64,000 nucleotides of DNA from Crossiella sp. S99.2 (GTDB lineage: Bacteria > Actinomycetota > Actinomycetes > Mycobacteriales > Pseudonocardiaceae), in contig NZ_JALMDK010000007.1 of assembly GCF_023094165.1 (NCBI RefSeq), positions 313,099 to 377,098 on the forward strand, given 5' to 3'. Shown here piece after piece: positions 27,801-35,935 of this stretch. Position 1 is the first letter of the stretch. Each line of letters opens with the position of its first letter. The notes beneath the pieces were generated by a model. The model was given only the letters and a program-made list of their open reading frames with translations, was not told the origin of the DNA and ran no database searches. The translations under genes and the position numbers were made by a program.

Positions 27801-28914
27801 CGTCCGCGCTCTGGCTGGTGACCAGTTCGTCCAGGGTGCCCGAGCGCAGGGTCAGCACCAGCACCAAGGTCGGCGAGCCATCCCGTTGCCGGGGTGCGGC
27901 GCTGACCAGGTTGAACAACGCGGCAAACAGCTCGCGGGCCTGCTCCGGCGGGATCTCCTCGAACTGGTCGATCCCGATCAGCAGTCCACCCGGCCCGGCC
28001 CGCTCCAGCAACCAGGGCAACGCTTTCTCCGGCGAATCGAGCCGTTTCCCCAGCTCCTCCGCCGCCGCCAACCCGGCGTCCGGACCCAGCAACGCCAGCG
28101 CGAACGCGGTCAGCGGATCCCCGGCCAGTACCCGGAACAGCACCACGTCCATCCCGCGCCGCCGCACCCCGGGCACCACCCCGGCCCGCACCAGCGAGGA
28201 CTTGCCGCTGCCCGACGGCCCGGCCACCACCACAACCGGTTGCGCCGCAACAACATCCAGCACCTGACCGGTCAGCTCCGCCCGCCCGCGGAACCCGTCG
28301 GCGTGCTCCTCGCCAAAAGGCTCCAGACCCCGGTACGGGCACACCTCCGCCGGATCCGGCGCCGCGATTCCGGGATCCGCGGCCAGCAACGCCGCCACCG
28401 GCAGCACATACGCGGTGGTGGTCCCGGCGCCGCGCTCGGCCGCCACCACCATGCCGACTACGCCGCCGGCCGCGGGGGAGTACACCGGCGAGCCGCTGAA
28501 CCCCGGACCGACCCGCCGCCGCCCTGGCGCGGACTCGATCTGCACCCAGCCCGCCGCGGTGGCCGCGCGCAACTCCGCAGCCACCCACACCCCGTGTTCC
28601 AGTTCCGGCGGGAACCCGAACACCCGGACCTGCTCGCCCCAGCGCACCGGCTCGCGCGACAACCGGGAGGGCACCGCACCCGGCGGCGTGACGTCCAGCC
28701 GCAGCACCGCGATATCCGCCTCGGCCACGGCGGCGACCACCCGCGCGGACACGGTGGAATCGCCGTCCAGCAGCGGGAAATCCAGCGTGATCGAATCCTG
28801 CTCGCCCAGGACGTGCGCGCAGGTCAGCGCCAGTTCGCTGGTGACCAGGAACCCGGTCCCGGCCACTGCTCCCTCGGCGTCCAGGATCCGCACGATCGAC
28901 GGTGCGTTGTCCAC
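24871..28914 (-). CDS. Trypsin-like protease - nSTAND NTPase - membrane helix - beta-propeller protein
   Basis: 1347 residues. Trypsin-like domain (1-180): H34 (LTCAHVLG), D67 (ADIAVLRL) and S140 (GPGFSGSPVY). The junction CPYRGLEPFGEEHADGFRGR (192-211) is the signature start of nSTAND1 modules; Walker A is GPSGSGKSS (232-240) and Walker B is LLIGIDQFEEI. A long helical region follows, then an Arg-rich stretch and one hydrophobic helix at about 608-633. The remainder is a divergent WD40-like propeller ending LCAHNNRDFTEPERAML...RPC. STAND proteins oligomerise after sensing a signal, and trypsin-NTPase-propeller proteins have been proposed as conflict or cell-death devices. No dedicated partner gene is visible next to it. 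Confidence 0.9.
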   Translation of the reverse strand: MDNAPSIVRILDAEGAVAGTGFLVTSELALTCAHVLGEQDSITLDFPLLDGDSTVSARVVAAVAEADIAVLRLDVTPPGAVPSRLSREPVRWGEQVRVFGFPPELEHGVWVAAELRAATAAGWVQIESAPGRRRVGPGFSGSPVYSPAAGGVVGMVVAAERGAGTTTAYVLPVAALLAADPGIAAPDPAEVCPYRGLEPFGEEHADGFRGRAELTGQVLDVVAAQPVVVVAGPSGSGKSSLVRAGVVPGVRRRGMDVVLFRVLAGDPLTAFALALLGPDAGLAAAEELGKRLDSPEKALPWLLERAGPGGLLIGIDQFEEIPPEQARELFAALFNLVSAAPRQRDGSPTLVLVLTLRSGTLDELVTSQSADAVRDGVVFVPPMTRAQLAEAVRADGVSFENGLVDRILHDAGTEPGTLPLVEFTLARLWEQREAGQLTNRAYGELDGVAGALAGYAEGLYGRLSPEEQQAARRLLTGLARPDDSGFQRRQMPLSDVDYELLPVLGKLSTGRLVVVDGQAKIVELAHQALLHRWPRLKGWLAEEREFLSWRQQLRDSLTRWQLDGREEDGLLRGLALARAEQWQPKLTADEREYVGASRIRAQRRRRRRRVLVGVITALALVASGLAVTTYWANLETQEQLQTAQSRALAAESDALQSSDPRSALQLAQTAWHLAPTTEAWGALFKQYVRYQEVDKLFQGLWPGKLRQVLSSTDGGTTVLVNEEGQPSWWTGLNGDHPVQARALDRPPTDGMFQLSPSGKALAFTSADGTVLLWRRDSPDVVMLRAKLPVPPGVGVRSVSFSPDEDRLLISRTGKPAALELWDLPQRKQLPIPDTLNPIGYVAYLGTAPNTMVYQADGATSFDLNTGRALRQSHVANSLGLIGENGAALVECADDTKLRVREIATGALRGEFPVPSCFDLTLKLDSTTNYALFPGNAETDESHQGLGVANLRTGAYHRLTIPALSLSNDIEVMERLLHKVSVFPGADGRPTVLFGARNLLYRQPGQDPAPPVPSVNTVRSHDGEFAVSYDLSGRVFLRARTGTVLSSTAGSAKRDFAIQGNSIEFTADNKRLLTIEDNTLVIYSVPTLAVERRIELPKPPDSTRLLPWESSLRDLGNGQVVVLHADKLSRWVLADGKQVGEPISPQPHRTEPPHANSGAMLAAQPGNPAEVAVIQRSGDVELWHLDQRKRIGILGQTSARSEMVHFTADPPGVLVLTADNTIRSWELNPLRERGRPIAVGSSVRLLGPAPGGKVITAGGGIHGHTAKLWDVATAKLMGTFTSDRDSDPWLLTGDELIDLTAAGRRSVRLEPELWRTVLCAHNNRDFTEPERAMLTHLNVPAERPCTAP

Positions 28915-28968
28915 CCCGGCCCCCTCCCCGTGGTGACATGCTAACGCTGCGTGACAACACGGGGCAGC

Positions 28969-29250
28969 TCAGGTCTGGCGGCGATCTTCCGGTCGCAGCA
29001 CCGCGGTGCCCCGGTCCAGGTCGATGCCCAATGGCGGCGGCGCGCCCTGTACCTGGTCCTCGCGCATCATCGACATGGACTGCCGGTGGTCCAGTTCGTC
29101 TCGCTTGGTGCCGTAGAACATCGCGGTCAGCTCGTTGACATAGGTCGCGGTCAGCGGCGTGCCACCGCGCCTGCGCCGCCGGTGCCGGATCAGCTCGTAG
29201 ACCCCCACCGCGACCATCAGCAGCACCCCGCCCGGGATGGTCCACAGCAT
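28969..29250 (-). CDS. Small single-pass membrane protein (DUF6191-like)
   Basis: 93 residues from the ATG at 29250 (GGAG 7 bp upstream); the frame extends to 29316, overlapping the next gene. One N-terminal helix (MLWTIPGGVLLMVAVGVYEL) leads into a basic RHRRRRRGG stretch and a soluble tail with the family-like pattern LTATYVNELTAMFYGTKRDELDHR, then PPPLGIDLDRGTAVLRPED. The same layout is common in small actinobacterial proteins of unknown role. It lies between the trypsin-nSTAND gene (54-bp gap) and the tandem-MerR gene, all on the minus strand. Confidence 0.7.
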   Translation of the reverse strand: MLWTIPGGVLLMVAVGVYELIRHRRRRRGGTPLTATYVNELTAMFYGTKRDELDHRQSMSMMREDQVQGAPPPLGIDLDRGTAVLRPEDRRQT

Positions 29251-29300
29251 CGCGTTCTCCACACCGGACCCAACGTCGGGCCGCGCGGCCGGGTTCCCTG

Positions 29301-29990
29301 TCACAGGTCCAGGCACTGGCTCAGTCGAGTCGCCGAGTGCAGCATGGCCAGGCCGCGCTCGGTGAGTTTGCGCTGCCAGTCCGCCAGCGCGCGGGCCAGC
29401 GTGTCGGTGCCACCCGCGGTCCGGATCTGGTGCACCACAGTGGAAATCCGGTCCAGCGGATAGCCGCCGCGCCGCAGCAGGTGGGCCAGTTCGGCATCCC
29501 GGACGTCACTGGCGTGGAAGATCCGGTAGCCGGTCATCGGGTCGCGCGCGGGAGTCAGGATGCCCGCGTCCTCCCAGTTGCGCAGGGTCGCCGGCGTCAC
29601 CTGGAGCTGGTGCGCGAGTTCGCCGACGGTCCGTGGTTCGGGGTCGGCCGACTCGGCGGGGGCGGTCTCGGCGGTCAGGTGGTCCACCGCGGTCCGCACC
29701 GCGGCCAGGGTTTCCCGGTCGCGGAGCAGCTGGGCGTGCCCGCGGTCGATGATCTTGAGCACCTGGTCGATCTCGCCCCGGTTGACCGCGTTCATCAGCT
29801 GGCCCGCGGTCGCGTGCCCGTAGGCCGGGATCAGGGCGAGGAAGGCACGCAGTGCGGCCGCGTGCGCCTCGGTGTAGACCCGGTAGCCGCTGGCGGTGCG
29901 GTCGGCAGGCGGCAGGAAGCCGTCCTGCTCGTAGTTGCGGACCGCCTGGGTCGAGATGCCGTGCTCACGCGCGAGGTCATGTGGTCGCAA
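29301..29990 (-). CDS. TioE-type regulator with two MerR DNA-binding domains
   Basis: 229 residues from a TTG at 29990. Two MerR-type HTH units occur in one chain: residues 2-70 (RPHDLAREHGISTQAVRNYEQDGFLPPADRTASGYRVYT) and about 121-185 (TVGELAHQLQVTPATLRNWEDAGILTPARDPMTGYRIFH). Normal MerR proteins have one and dimerise through a coiled coil, so this may bind as an internal pseudo-dimer. This architecture is known as the TioE family. The gene is divergent from an erythromycin-esterase homologue with a 91-bp spacer, and the likely target is that promoter. No clear ribosome site is seen, so it may be translated from a short or absent leader. Confidence 0.85.
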   Translation of the reverse strand: MRPHDLAREHGISTQAVRNYEQDGFLPPADRTASGYRVYTEAHAAALRAFLALIPAYGHATAGQLMNAVNRGEIDQVLKIIDRGHAQLLRDRETLAAVRTAVDHLTAETAPAESADPEPRTVGELAHQLQVTPATLRNWEDAGILTPARDPMTGYRIFHASDVRDAELAHLLRRGGYPLDRISTVVHQIRTAGGTDTLARALADWQRKLTERGLAMLHSATRLSQCLDL

Positions 29991-30081
29991 GGGTTACCGC
30001 CGTTTGGAGACTTTTCCGCAGCATACAACGGTCAGCGCGGGATAAGTCTCAATAGGTCTTTCAACGATACGCTTGAACCTC

Positions 30082-31242
30082 ATGAGTCAGGACATTCGCG
30101 ACTTCGACACCGCCACCGTCGAGCTGCTGGGCTTCGGCGAGCCCACCCACCAGGAACCGGCCTTCGGACAGATCCGCAACGAACTGCTCGTCCAGCTGGC
30201 CGACCTCGGCGTCCGGTCCATCGCACTGGAGACCGACCGGGTGGCCGCGCTTGCCGTCGACGACTACGTCCAGGACGGCGCCGGCACCCTGGACGCGGCG
30301 CTGTCCGAGGGCTTCTCGCACAGTTTCGGCGAACTCGCGCCCAACCGGGACCTGGTCGCCTGGCTGCGCGAGTACAACCAGGACCGGGCGCCCGCCGACC
30401 GGATCGCCTTCCACGGCTTCGATCTCCCGACCGAGACGATGAACGCGCCCAGCCCGCTGGGTTACCTCGAACACGCCCGCGACTACCTGGGACTGGACCT
30501 CGACCTGGCGAGCCTGGCCGGTCCGGACGAGCAGTGGAGCCGCACCGAGGCCGTGCTGGACCCGGCCAGTTCCCCCGGCGCCACCCCCACCGCCGACCGG
30601 CTGCACGCGCTCGGCGACGATCTGCACACCGCGCTCTACTCCCGCGCCCCGGAACTCATCGCGACCACCTCCCAGGCGCGCTGGCACCGGGCCAGGACCC
30701 AGCTCTCCGCCGGACTCGCCCTGCTCAGCTACCACCGGCAGTGCGCCAAACCGATGGCACAGAACGCCCGAGTCTCCGCCCTGCTGGAGAACCGGGACGC
30801 GCACATGGCCCGCAACCTGCTGCACATCCGCGAGATCGAGGCCACCCGCGGCCCGACCCTGGTCTTCTCCTCCAACGCGCATCTGCAACGCAACCGGGCG
30901 AGCTGGCGACTGGGCGAGATGGACCTCAGCTGGGTGACCGCGGGCGCCATCGTCAGCTCGCTGCTGGGCGAGCGGTACACCGTGATCGTGGGCAGCCTCG
31001 GCCGCAGCGCCGCGCTCGGGCTGGGCGAACCCGAACCGGAGAGCTACGAGGGCCAGCTGCAACGCCAGTTCGCCGACTGGGGCCTGACCAAGGCCACCAC
31101 GGTCGACCCGGCCCGCTGCCGCGCCGAAACAAACCCACGCCAGGGCTACTTCCCCCTCGACCAGCCCACCCTGGACGGCGCCGACCTGGTCCTGCACATC
31201 AACGCAGGCGACCCAACCACCCCACGCGCCACCCGCAGCTAG
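30082..31242 (+). CDS. Erythromycin esterase-family protein (copy 1)
   Basis: 386 residues from the ATG at 30082 (TTG at 30073 also in frame). Ere family signatures: LLGFGEPTHQEP (the GE-x-x-H motif), SIALETDRVAALAVDDYV and the later VFSSNAHLQRNRASW. The catalytic-site Glu and His positions are therefore present. True Ere enzymes hydrolyse the macrolide lactone, but most chromosomal homologues in actinomycetes have other or unknown substrates. A tandem-MerR regulator is divergent, suggesting drug-inducible expression. The gene ends just before intergenic palindrome copy 2 and converges on a LAL regulator. A second, distinct homologue lies at 50626. Confidence 0.87.
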   Translation: MSQDIRDFDTATVELLGFGEPTHQEPAFGQIRNELLVQLADLGVRSIALETDRVAALAVDDYVQDGAGTLDAALSEGFSHSFGELAPNRDLVAWLREYNQDRAPADRIAFHGFDLPTETMNAPSPLGYLEHARDYLGLDLDLASLAGPDEQWSRTEAVLDPASSPGATPTADRLHALGDDLHTALYSRAPELIATTSQARWHRARTQLSAGLALLSYHRQCAKPMAQNARVSALLENRDAHMARNLLHIREIEATRGPTLVFSSNAHLQRNRASWRLGEMDLSWVTAGAIVSSLLGERYTVIVGSLGRSAALGLGEPEPESYEGQLQRQFADWGLTKATTVDPARCRAETNPRQGYFPLDQPTLDGADLVLHINAGDPTTPRATRS

Positions 31243-31258
31243 CCAGCTCCGCACCCCG

Positions 31259-31390
31259 CCGGCGTGTTGGCCGTTGTCGTACCCAGTCTTGGCCGAACTG
31301 GTACGACTTGGGCCAACTGGTACGCCCACTTGGGCCAACTCGGCGTACCAGTTGGGCCAACTCGGCGTCCAGAACGGCCAACACGGTGGC
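31259..31390. repeat. Intergenic nested palindrome, family copy 2
   Basis: Outer arms GTGTTGGCCGTT (31264-31275) and AACGGCCAACAC (31373-31384) pair perfectly. Inside, TTGGGCCAACTGGTACGCC and GGCGTACCAGTTGGGCCAA pair with one mismatch, with further GGCCAACT units. It lies between convergent genes. Confidence 0.85.
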
Positions 31391-31402
31391 GGGGCGGCTT
31401 GG

Positions 31403-34090
31403 TTAGAGCGGTAGGTCTCGGAGCTGGGCGCGGCTGATGATGCCCAGCTTCGGGAACAGCCGGTACAGGTGCGAGCCGACCGTGCGCGGGCTCAGGAACA
31501 GGCGATCGCCGATCTCCCGGTTGCTCAGCCCGCGGGCGGCCAGCCGCGCCACCGCCAACTCCTGCGGACTGAGCACCTCGCCCGCGGCGCCCCGGGCCGG
31601 GCTGCCTGCGCCCGCCGCGCGCAATTCCGCGGCGGCCGCCTCGGCCCACGGGCGGGCGCCGAGGCGGGTGAAGGCGTCCACGGCGGTGCTCAGCGGTTGC
31701 CGGGCGCGCACCGGCTGACCGTCCCGGCGCAACCGGGCGCCCAGCTGGAGCGCGGCCCTGGCCAGCTCGAACGGGCGGTCGGCGGACTCGGCCAAGGTCA
31801 GCGCCAGCTCGTGGTCGGCGACCTCGCCGGTGGCCAGCGCGCGCACGCGCTGCACGGTCGCGCGCACCCACGGCACGTGGCGCAGCTCCGCGCCCACCCC
31901 CGCTGACTCCCGGTTCCCGACCAGGCCGTTGAGTAGTTCCGCGCGATCCAGCCGGTTCGCCGCCTCGGCCAGGTCCGGCAGCGCGTGCAGCGCGATCAGC
32001 CGGTGCGCCCGCGGCCCGTCCGGCGCGACCACCTCGATGAGCCGGTCCAGCGCCGTCGCCGGATCCCCCTCGGCCAGCGCCAGCAAGGCCAGCGCGTGCG
32101 TGGCCACCGCCGCCGCGGCCCGCTGCCGCATCGGCACCGCCAGGGCCAGCGCGCGTTCGGCGTGCTCGCGGCAGGCCGCGGCCTCGCCCCTGGCGGCGGC
32201 GTAGCGGGCCAGCAGCGCGTGCAGGTTGGCCTGCTGGCCGCGTTGCCCGGTCTCGTGGGTCAGGCGCAGACCCTCCTCGGCGGCGGCCACGCCCGCGTCC
32301 CAGTCCCCGGCCCGATAGGCCAGGTCGGCCTGCCAGAACAGCAGTTCCACCAGGGAGGCCGCCGAGCCGACCGCCCGGAGCTGGGTGCGGGCCGCCTCGG
32401 CCACGGCCAGTGCCTGCCGGGGGTCCGGGCCGAGCCAGCCGATGGCCAGCACCCACATCCAGGCCCGGCCGCCCACGGCGGGCTGGGCCGGGGCCAGCTC
32501 GGCGAGCAGTCCCCACAGGTCGCATTCGGCGTGCGGGGCCTGAGCGAGCGCCTCGCCGGCCCGCCGCACCGCGGGCGGCACGTCCAGCCCGGCGATCCGG
32601 GCGGCGGCGTCATGCGCGGCGAACACGTCGTCGGCGTGGTAGGCGCAGTTGGCGGCCAACACCAGGGTCCAGGCCGCTTCCAGGGGGTCCTTGAGCAGGT
32701 CGGCGCAGCGCTGGAGCTGCCGCCAGGCCAGGTCCGGGTCGCCGCTGTAGGCCTCGACGGTCGCGGTGAGCCGGGCCAGCACCGCGACCGGCGCGGGCTC
32801 GGCCATGATCTCGGCGGTCAGTTCGCGGGCCAGTTCGGGCTGACCGGAGTCCAGCGCGACGAACGCGGCGGCCAGCAGCCGGTCCCGGCGGCCCTCGGCG
32901 GTGCTGCTCAGGCGGGCGGCGTGCCGCAGCACCGCGGTGACCGCGGCCTCCCCGCCCCGGCCGCGCACCGATTCCGCGATCCGTTCCAGCTCACCGGCCA
33001 GTTCCTCATCCGGTTCGGTGGCCGCGACCGCGCGGTGCCACACCGCGCGCTGCCGGTCACCGCGCGCCGCGGCCTGCTCGGCCAGCGCCCGGTGCGCGGC
33101 GGCCCGTGCCGGGAAGGTGGCTTGGGCGTAGGCGACCGAGCGCACCAGCGGATGCCGGAACCGCAGCTCCGGCCCGGTGAGATCGACCAGTCCGGCCGCG
33201 CAGGCCGCGTCCAGCGCGTCGGCGGGCAGCCCGAGCCGGGGCAACGCGCCGAGCACCACGGCGGTGTGGCCGGAATCCTCGGCGGCGGCCAGCAGCAGCG
33301 CCGACCGGGACGGTTCGGGCAGGGCGTGCAGGCGGCGCTGGAAGGCGGCCCGGATGCGCGCGCCGACCGGCACCGTGCCGTGCAGCGCCAGTTCCCCGGC
33401 GACCTCGCCCGGACTGCCCAGCGCGGCCAGTTCGACCAGGGCCAGCGGGTTGCCGCCGGTGTGGCCGAGCACCGCCGCCCGCACTGGCTCCGGCGCGGGC
33501 CAGTCCAGTTCGGCCAGCAGCTCCGCGGCCGCGCCCGCGGACAGGCCGGACAGCGGCAGCTCCGCCAGATCCGCGATGTCCACAGTGGACTCATCCGGCG
33601 ACCGGACGGCCAGCAGCAGGGCCAGGTTCTCCGTGCTGAGCCTGCGCGCGGCGAAGACCAGCGCGGTCGCCGAGGACCGGTCCAGCCAGTGCAGGTCGTC
33701 GACAAGCACCAGCAACGGGCGGGCCGCGGCGAGCGCGCCGAGCAGATCGAGCACCGCGGTGCACACCAGCAGTTCCGAACCCGGCGGCCCGTCCTCCTGG
33801 CTCAGCGCGTGCCGCACCGCGGTCGCGGCGGCGGGGGAGAGCGCGGACAGCGGCAGCGAGACGGGGTGCAGGAGCTGGTGCAGGCCACTGAAGGGTTGCC
33901 GCACCTCGGTTTCCACCCCGGCGCAGCGCAGCACGGTGAAGTCCGCGGCGGCCGATCCGGTGTCCCGCAGCAGGGTGCTCTTGCCGATGCCGGCTTCCCC
34001 GCGCAGCACCAGCGCCCTGGCCCGGCCCTCGCGGGCGTCCTGGAGCAGTCCGGTGAGGGCCGCGCGTTCGGCCTGCCTGCCGTGGATCAC
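31403..34090 (-). CDS. LAL-type (large ATP-binding LuxR) transcriptional regulator
   Basis: 895 residues, GTG start. The AAA/STAND ATPase at the N-terminus has Walker A LRGEAGIGKSTLL (about 29-41) and Walker B PLLVLVDDLHWLDRSS (about 128). A long TPR-like helical middle follows, and the C-terminal LuxR HTH reads VLSPQELAVARLAARGLSNREIGDRLFLSPRTVGSHLYRLFPKLG. MalT/LAL proteins switch on when a ligand binds the helical arm. The orphan context gives no target; the neighbouring DUF2306 gene is divergent with a 114-bp spacer. One in-frame GTCCACAGTGGAC word occurs at 33578. Confidence 0.93.
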   Translation of the reverse strand: MIHGRQAERAALTGLLQDAREGRARALVLRGEAGIGKSTLLRDTGSAAADFTVLRCAGVETEVRQPFSGLHQLLHPVSLPLSALSPAAATAVRHALSQEDGPPGSELLVCTAVLDLLGALAAARPLLVLVDDLHWLDRSSATALVFAARRLSTENLALLLAVRSPDESTVDIADLAELPLSGLSAGAAAELLAELDWPAPEPVRAAVLGHTGGNPLALVELAALGSPGEVAGELALHGTVPVGARIRAAFQRRLHALPEPSRSALLLAAAEDSGHTAVVLGALPRLGLPADALDAACAAGLVDLTGPELRFRHPLVRSVAYAQATFPARAAAHRALAEQAAARGDRQRAVWHRAVAATEPDEELAGELERIAESVRGRGGEAAVTAVLRHAARLSSTAEGRRDRLLAAAFVALDSGQPELARELTAEIMAEPAPVAVLARLTATVEAYSGDPDLAWRQLQRCADLLKDPLEAAWTLVLAANCAYHADDVFAAHDAAARIAGLDVPPAVRRAGEALAQAPHAECDLWGLLAELAPAQPAVGGRAWMWVLAIGWLGPDPRQALAVAEAARTQLRAVGSAASLVELLFWQADLAYRAGDWDAGVAAAEEGLRLTHETGQRGQQANLHALLARYAAARGEAAACREHAERALALAVPMRQRAAAAVATHALALLALAEGDPATALDRLIEVVAPDGPRAHRLIALHALPDLAEAANRLDRAELLNGLVGNRESAGVGAELRHVPWVRATVQRVRALATGEVADHELALTLAESADRPFELARAALQLGARLRRDGQPVRARQPLSTAVDAFTRLGARPWAEAAAAELRAAGAGSPARGAAGEVLSPQELAVARLAARGLSNREIGDRLFLSPRTVGSHLYRLFPKLGIISRAQLRDLPL

Positions 34091-34204
34091 CCAGCCGACC
34101 TTAGGTGCAGTCGAATCGACTGAGGTCCGGGGGCAGTTATCCCGGCAGGGTTCCTGGTGCCGAGGCCGCGAGCACGCGGCCGGTCCGACTGGGGGGAAGT
34201 CACC

Positions 34205-34852
34205 GTGACCACGACTGAGCGCGCCCGCGCGACCCGGAAGCCGTGGTGGCGGCGTCCCTGGACCGTCCCGCTGCTCGCGGTCTCGGTGTTGTTCGTGCTG
34301 GTCTCACTGCCGCCGTACCTGCAACCCGACCCCGCCCAGTCGCGCACGCCGCTGCGGCCCGGCGTGGACTGGCACTTCCCGCTGCTGGCCGTGCACGTGA
34401 TCTTCGGCGCCATCGCGCTGCTGACCGTGTGCTTCCAGATCTGGCCCGCGATGCGCGCCTGGTCCCTGCCGGTGCACCGCTGGCTGGGGCGGGTCTACGT
34501 CTTCGGCGGGGTGCTGCCGGCGGGACTGACCGCGCTGGTGGTGGGGGCGCTCAGCGAACGCGGGCCGCTGACCATGGCGGGCAACCTGCTCGGCGGGATC
34601 GCCTGGCTGGCCACGACCTGGACCGCCTACCTGGCCGCGCGGCGGCGGCAGTTCCGGGTGCACCGGCGCTGGATGATCCGCAGCTTCGCGCTAACCGTCT
34701 CGATCATGCTGGACCGGGTGCTCGCCGTGCCGCTGTTGCAGGTGCTGGAACCCAGGACGGCGCACGCCATCACCACCTGGGCGAGTTTCCTGACCTGCGT
34801 GCTCGTCGCCGAGTGGTGGCTGCGCCGGAGCGGGCATACTCCTCGGCGATGA
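34205..34852 (+). CDS. DUF2306-family integral membrane protein
   Basis: 215 residues from a GTG at 34205 with a GGGGGAAG site; the frame upstream to 34157 lacks one. Six hydrophobic segments are visible, including LLAVSVLFVLVSLPPYL, LLAVHVIFGAIALLTVCFQIW and FALTVSIMLDRVLAVPLL. His residues at the membrane edges (DWHFPLLAVHV, PVHRWLGRVYV, RVHRRWMIRS) are typical of DUF2306 and hint at metal or heme binding, unproven. The stop overlaps the ATG of the LacI gene by 4 bp (ATGA), so the two are translationally coupled. Confidence 0.85.
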   Translation: MTTTERARATRKPWWRRPWTVPLLAVSVLFVLVSLPPYLQPDPAQSRTPLRPGVDWHFPLLAVHVIFGAIALLTVCFQIWPAMRAWSLPVHRWLGRVYVFGGVLPAGLTALVVGALSERGPLTMAGNLLGGIAWLATTWTAYLAARRRQFRVHRRWMIRSFALTVSIMLDRVLAVPLLQVLEPRTAHAITTWASFLTCVLVAEWWLRRSGHTPRR

Positions 34853-35835
34853 AGCGGGTGACGATTCACGACGTGGCGCGGTCGGCCGGGGTGTCCCGGC
34901 AGACCGTGTCCCGCGCGCTCAACGACAAGGGCGAGATCGACGGCGGCACCAAACAACGCGTCCTGGACGCCGCCCGCACCCTCGGCTACCGGCCCAGCCG
35001 GTTCGCCAGGGGACTGGTGCGGCAGGACACCGTCACCATCGGCCTGGTCATCCCCGACCTGCGCAACCCCTTCTTCACCGAGATCGCCGCCAGCGCCCTG
35101 GAAGCGGCCAGGGCCAGGGACTGGCACGTGGTCGTGCACGACACCGCGGACAGCCCGGAGCAGGAGATCGGCACCCTGCGGGTGATCGGCTCCCAGGTGG
35201 ACGCCGTGGTCGGCTACTTCAGCCAGCCCGAGGAGGAGATCGAACGGCACGTCGCCGGGCTGCCGGTGGTCTTCCTCGGCCGCGAGCACCACAACCCCCG
35301 GTTCAGCTCGATCCGCATCGACGGCGAAGCCGGCATCGCCGCCGCGGTGGACCACCTGGTCGCGGGCGGGCACACCCGGATCGGCATGCTCGACCACAAC
35401 CGCCGCGCCGAACCCAGCATCCGGCAACGCTGGTTCCGCGCCGCCGCCACCAGCGCCGGACTGGTCCTGGACCCGGGCTGGATCCTCGGCGCCAACCAGT
35501 CCATCGACGGGGGAGCACTGGCCTTCGAGGCCCTGCATGCCGCCCACCCGGAGATCACCGCGCTGCTCACCTTCAACGACATCATCGCCATCGGCGCGCT
35601 GCGCCGGGCCCGCCAGCTCGGCCTGCGCATCCCGGCGGACCTGGCCCTGATCGGCTTCGACGGCCTGGAACTCGGCGCGCTGATCGAACCGCCGCTGACC
35701 AGCGTGGCCATCGACACCACCCGCCTGGGCACCCTCGCCATCGAGGACGTGGCCCGGCTGCTCGCCGGTGAGCGCGCCGCCGCCCCCGAAGACCTGGTCG
35801 TCCGGGGCGAGTTGCGGCTGCGCGGCTCGGCCTGA
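34849..35835 (+). CDS. LacI-family transcriptional regulator of the adjacent sugar operon
   Basis: 328 residues. The HTH at 4-50 is canonical (VTIHDVARSAGVSRQTVSRALNDKGEI). A hinge (YRPSRFARGLVRQ) and a periplasmic-binding-like ligand domain follow, with IGLVIPDLRNPFFTEIA, VFLGREHHN and LTFNDIIAIGALRRARQLGLRIPADLALIGFDG. It is immediately followed by a duplicated LacI-type palindrome (35889) and the uptake and beta-galactosidase genes. It almost certainly represses that operon, with a galactoside as the likely inducer. Confidence 0.93.
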   Translation: MKRVTIHDVARSAGVSRQTVSRALNDKGEIDGGTKQRVLDAARTLGYRPSRFARGLVRQDTVTIGLVIPDLRNPFFTEIAASALEAARARDWHVVVHDTADSPEQEIGTLRVIGSQVDAVVGYFSQPEEEIERHVAGLPVVFLGREHHNPRFSSIRIDGEAGIAAAVDHLVAGGHTRIGMLDHNRRAEPSIRQRWFRAAATSAGLVLDPGWILGANQSIDGGALAFEALHAAHPEITALLTFNDIIAIGALRRARQLGLRIPADLALIGFDGLELGALIEPPLTSVAIDTTRLGTLAIEDVARLLAGERAAAPEDLVVRGELRLRGSA

Positions 35836-35888
35836 CCTGCGACGCTGCTTGACAGCCCGGAGTGGCCGAGCGACACTTCCGCGCAGTC

Positions 35889-35914
35889 CGTGAACGTTCA
35901 CGTGAACGTTCACG
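35889..35914. promoter_or_regulatory. Duplicated LacI-family operator
   Basis: Two abutting copies of the perfect palindrome TGAACGTTCA (35891-35900 and 35903-35912), each bordered by CG. The site is 22 bp before the start of the sugar-binding protein gene, where a repressor would block transcription. Confidence 0.82.
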
Positions 35915-35935
35915 GCCCGGCTCGAAGGGTCCTCG

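Noticed and set aside
26707-28944. A 745-codon plus-strand open frame
   Set aside because: Antisense to the trypsin-nSTAND gene, rich in Gln, Arg and Pro, no recognisable domain.
31985-34123. A 712-codon plus-strand open frame
   Set aside because: Antisense to the LAL regulator whose Walker and HTH motifs are clear; low-complexity Gly/Arg/Gln product.
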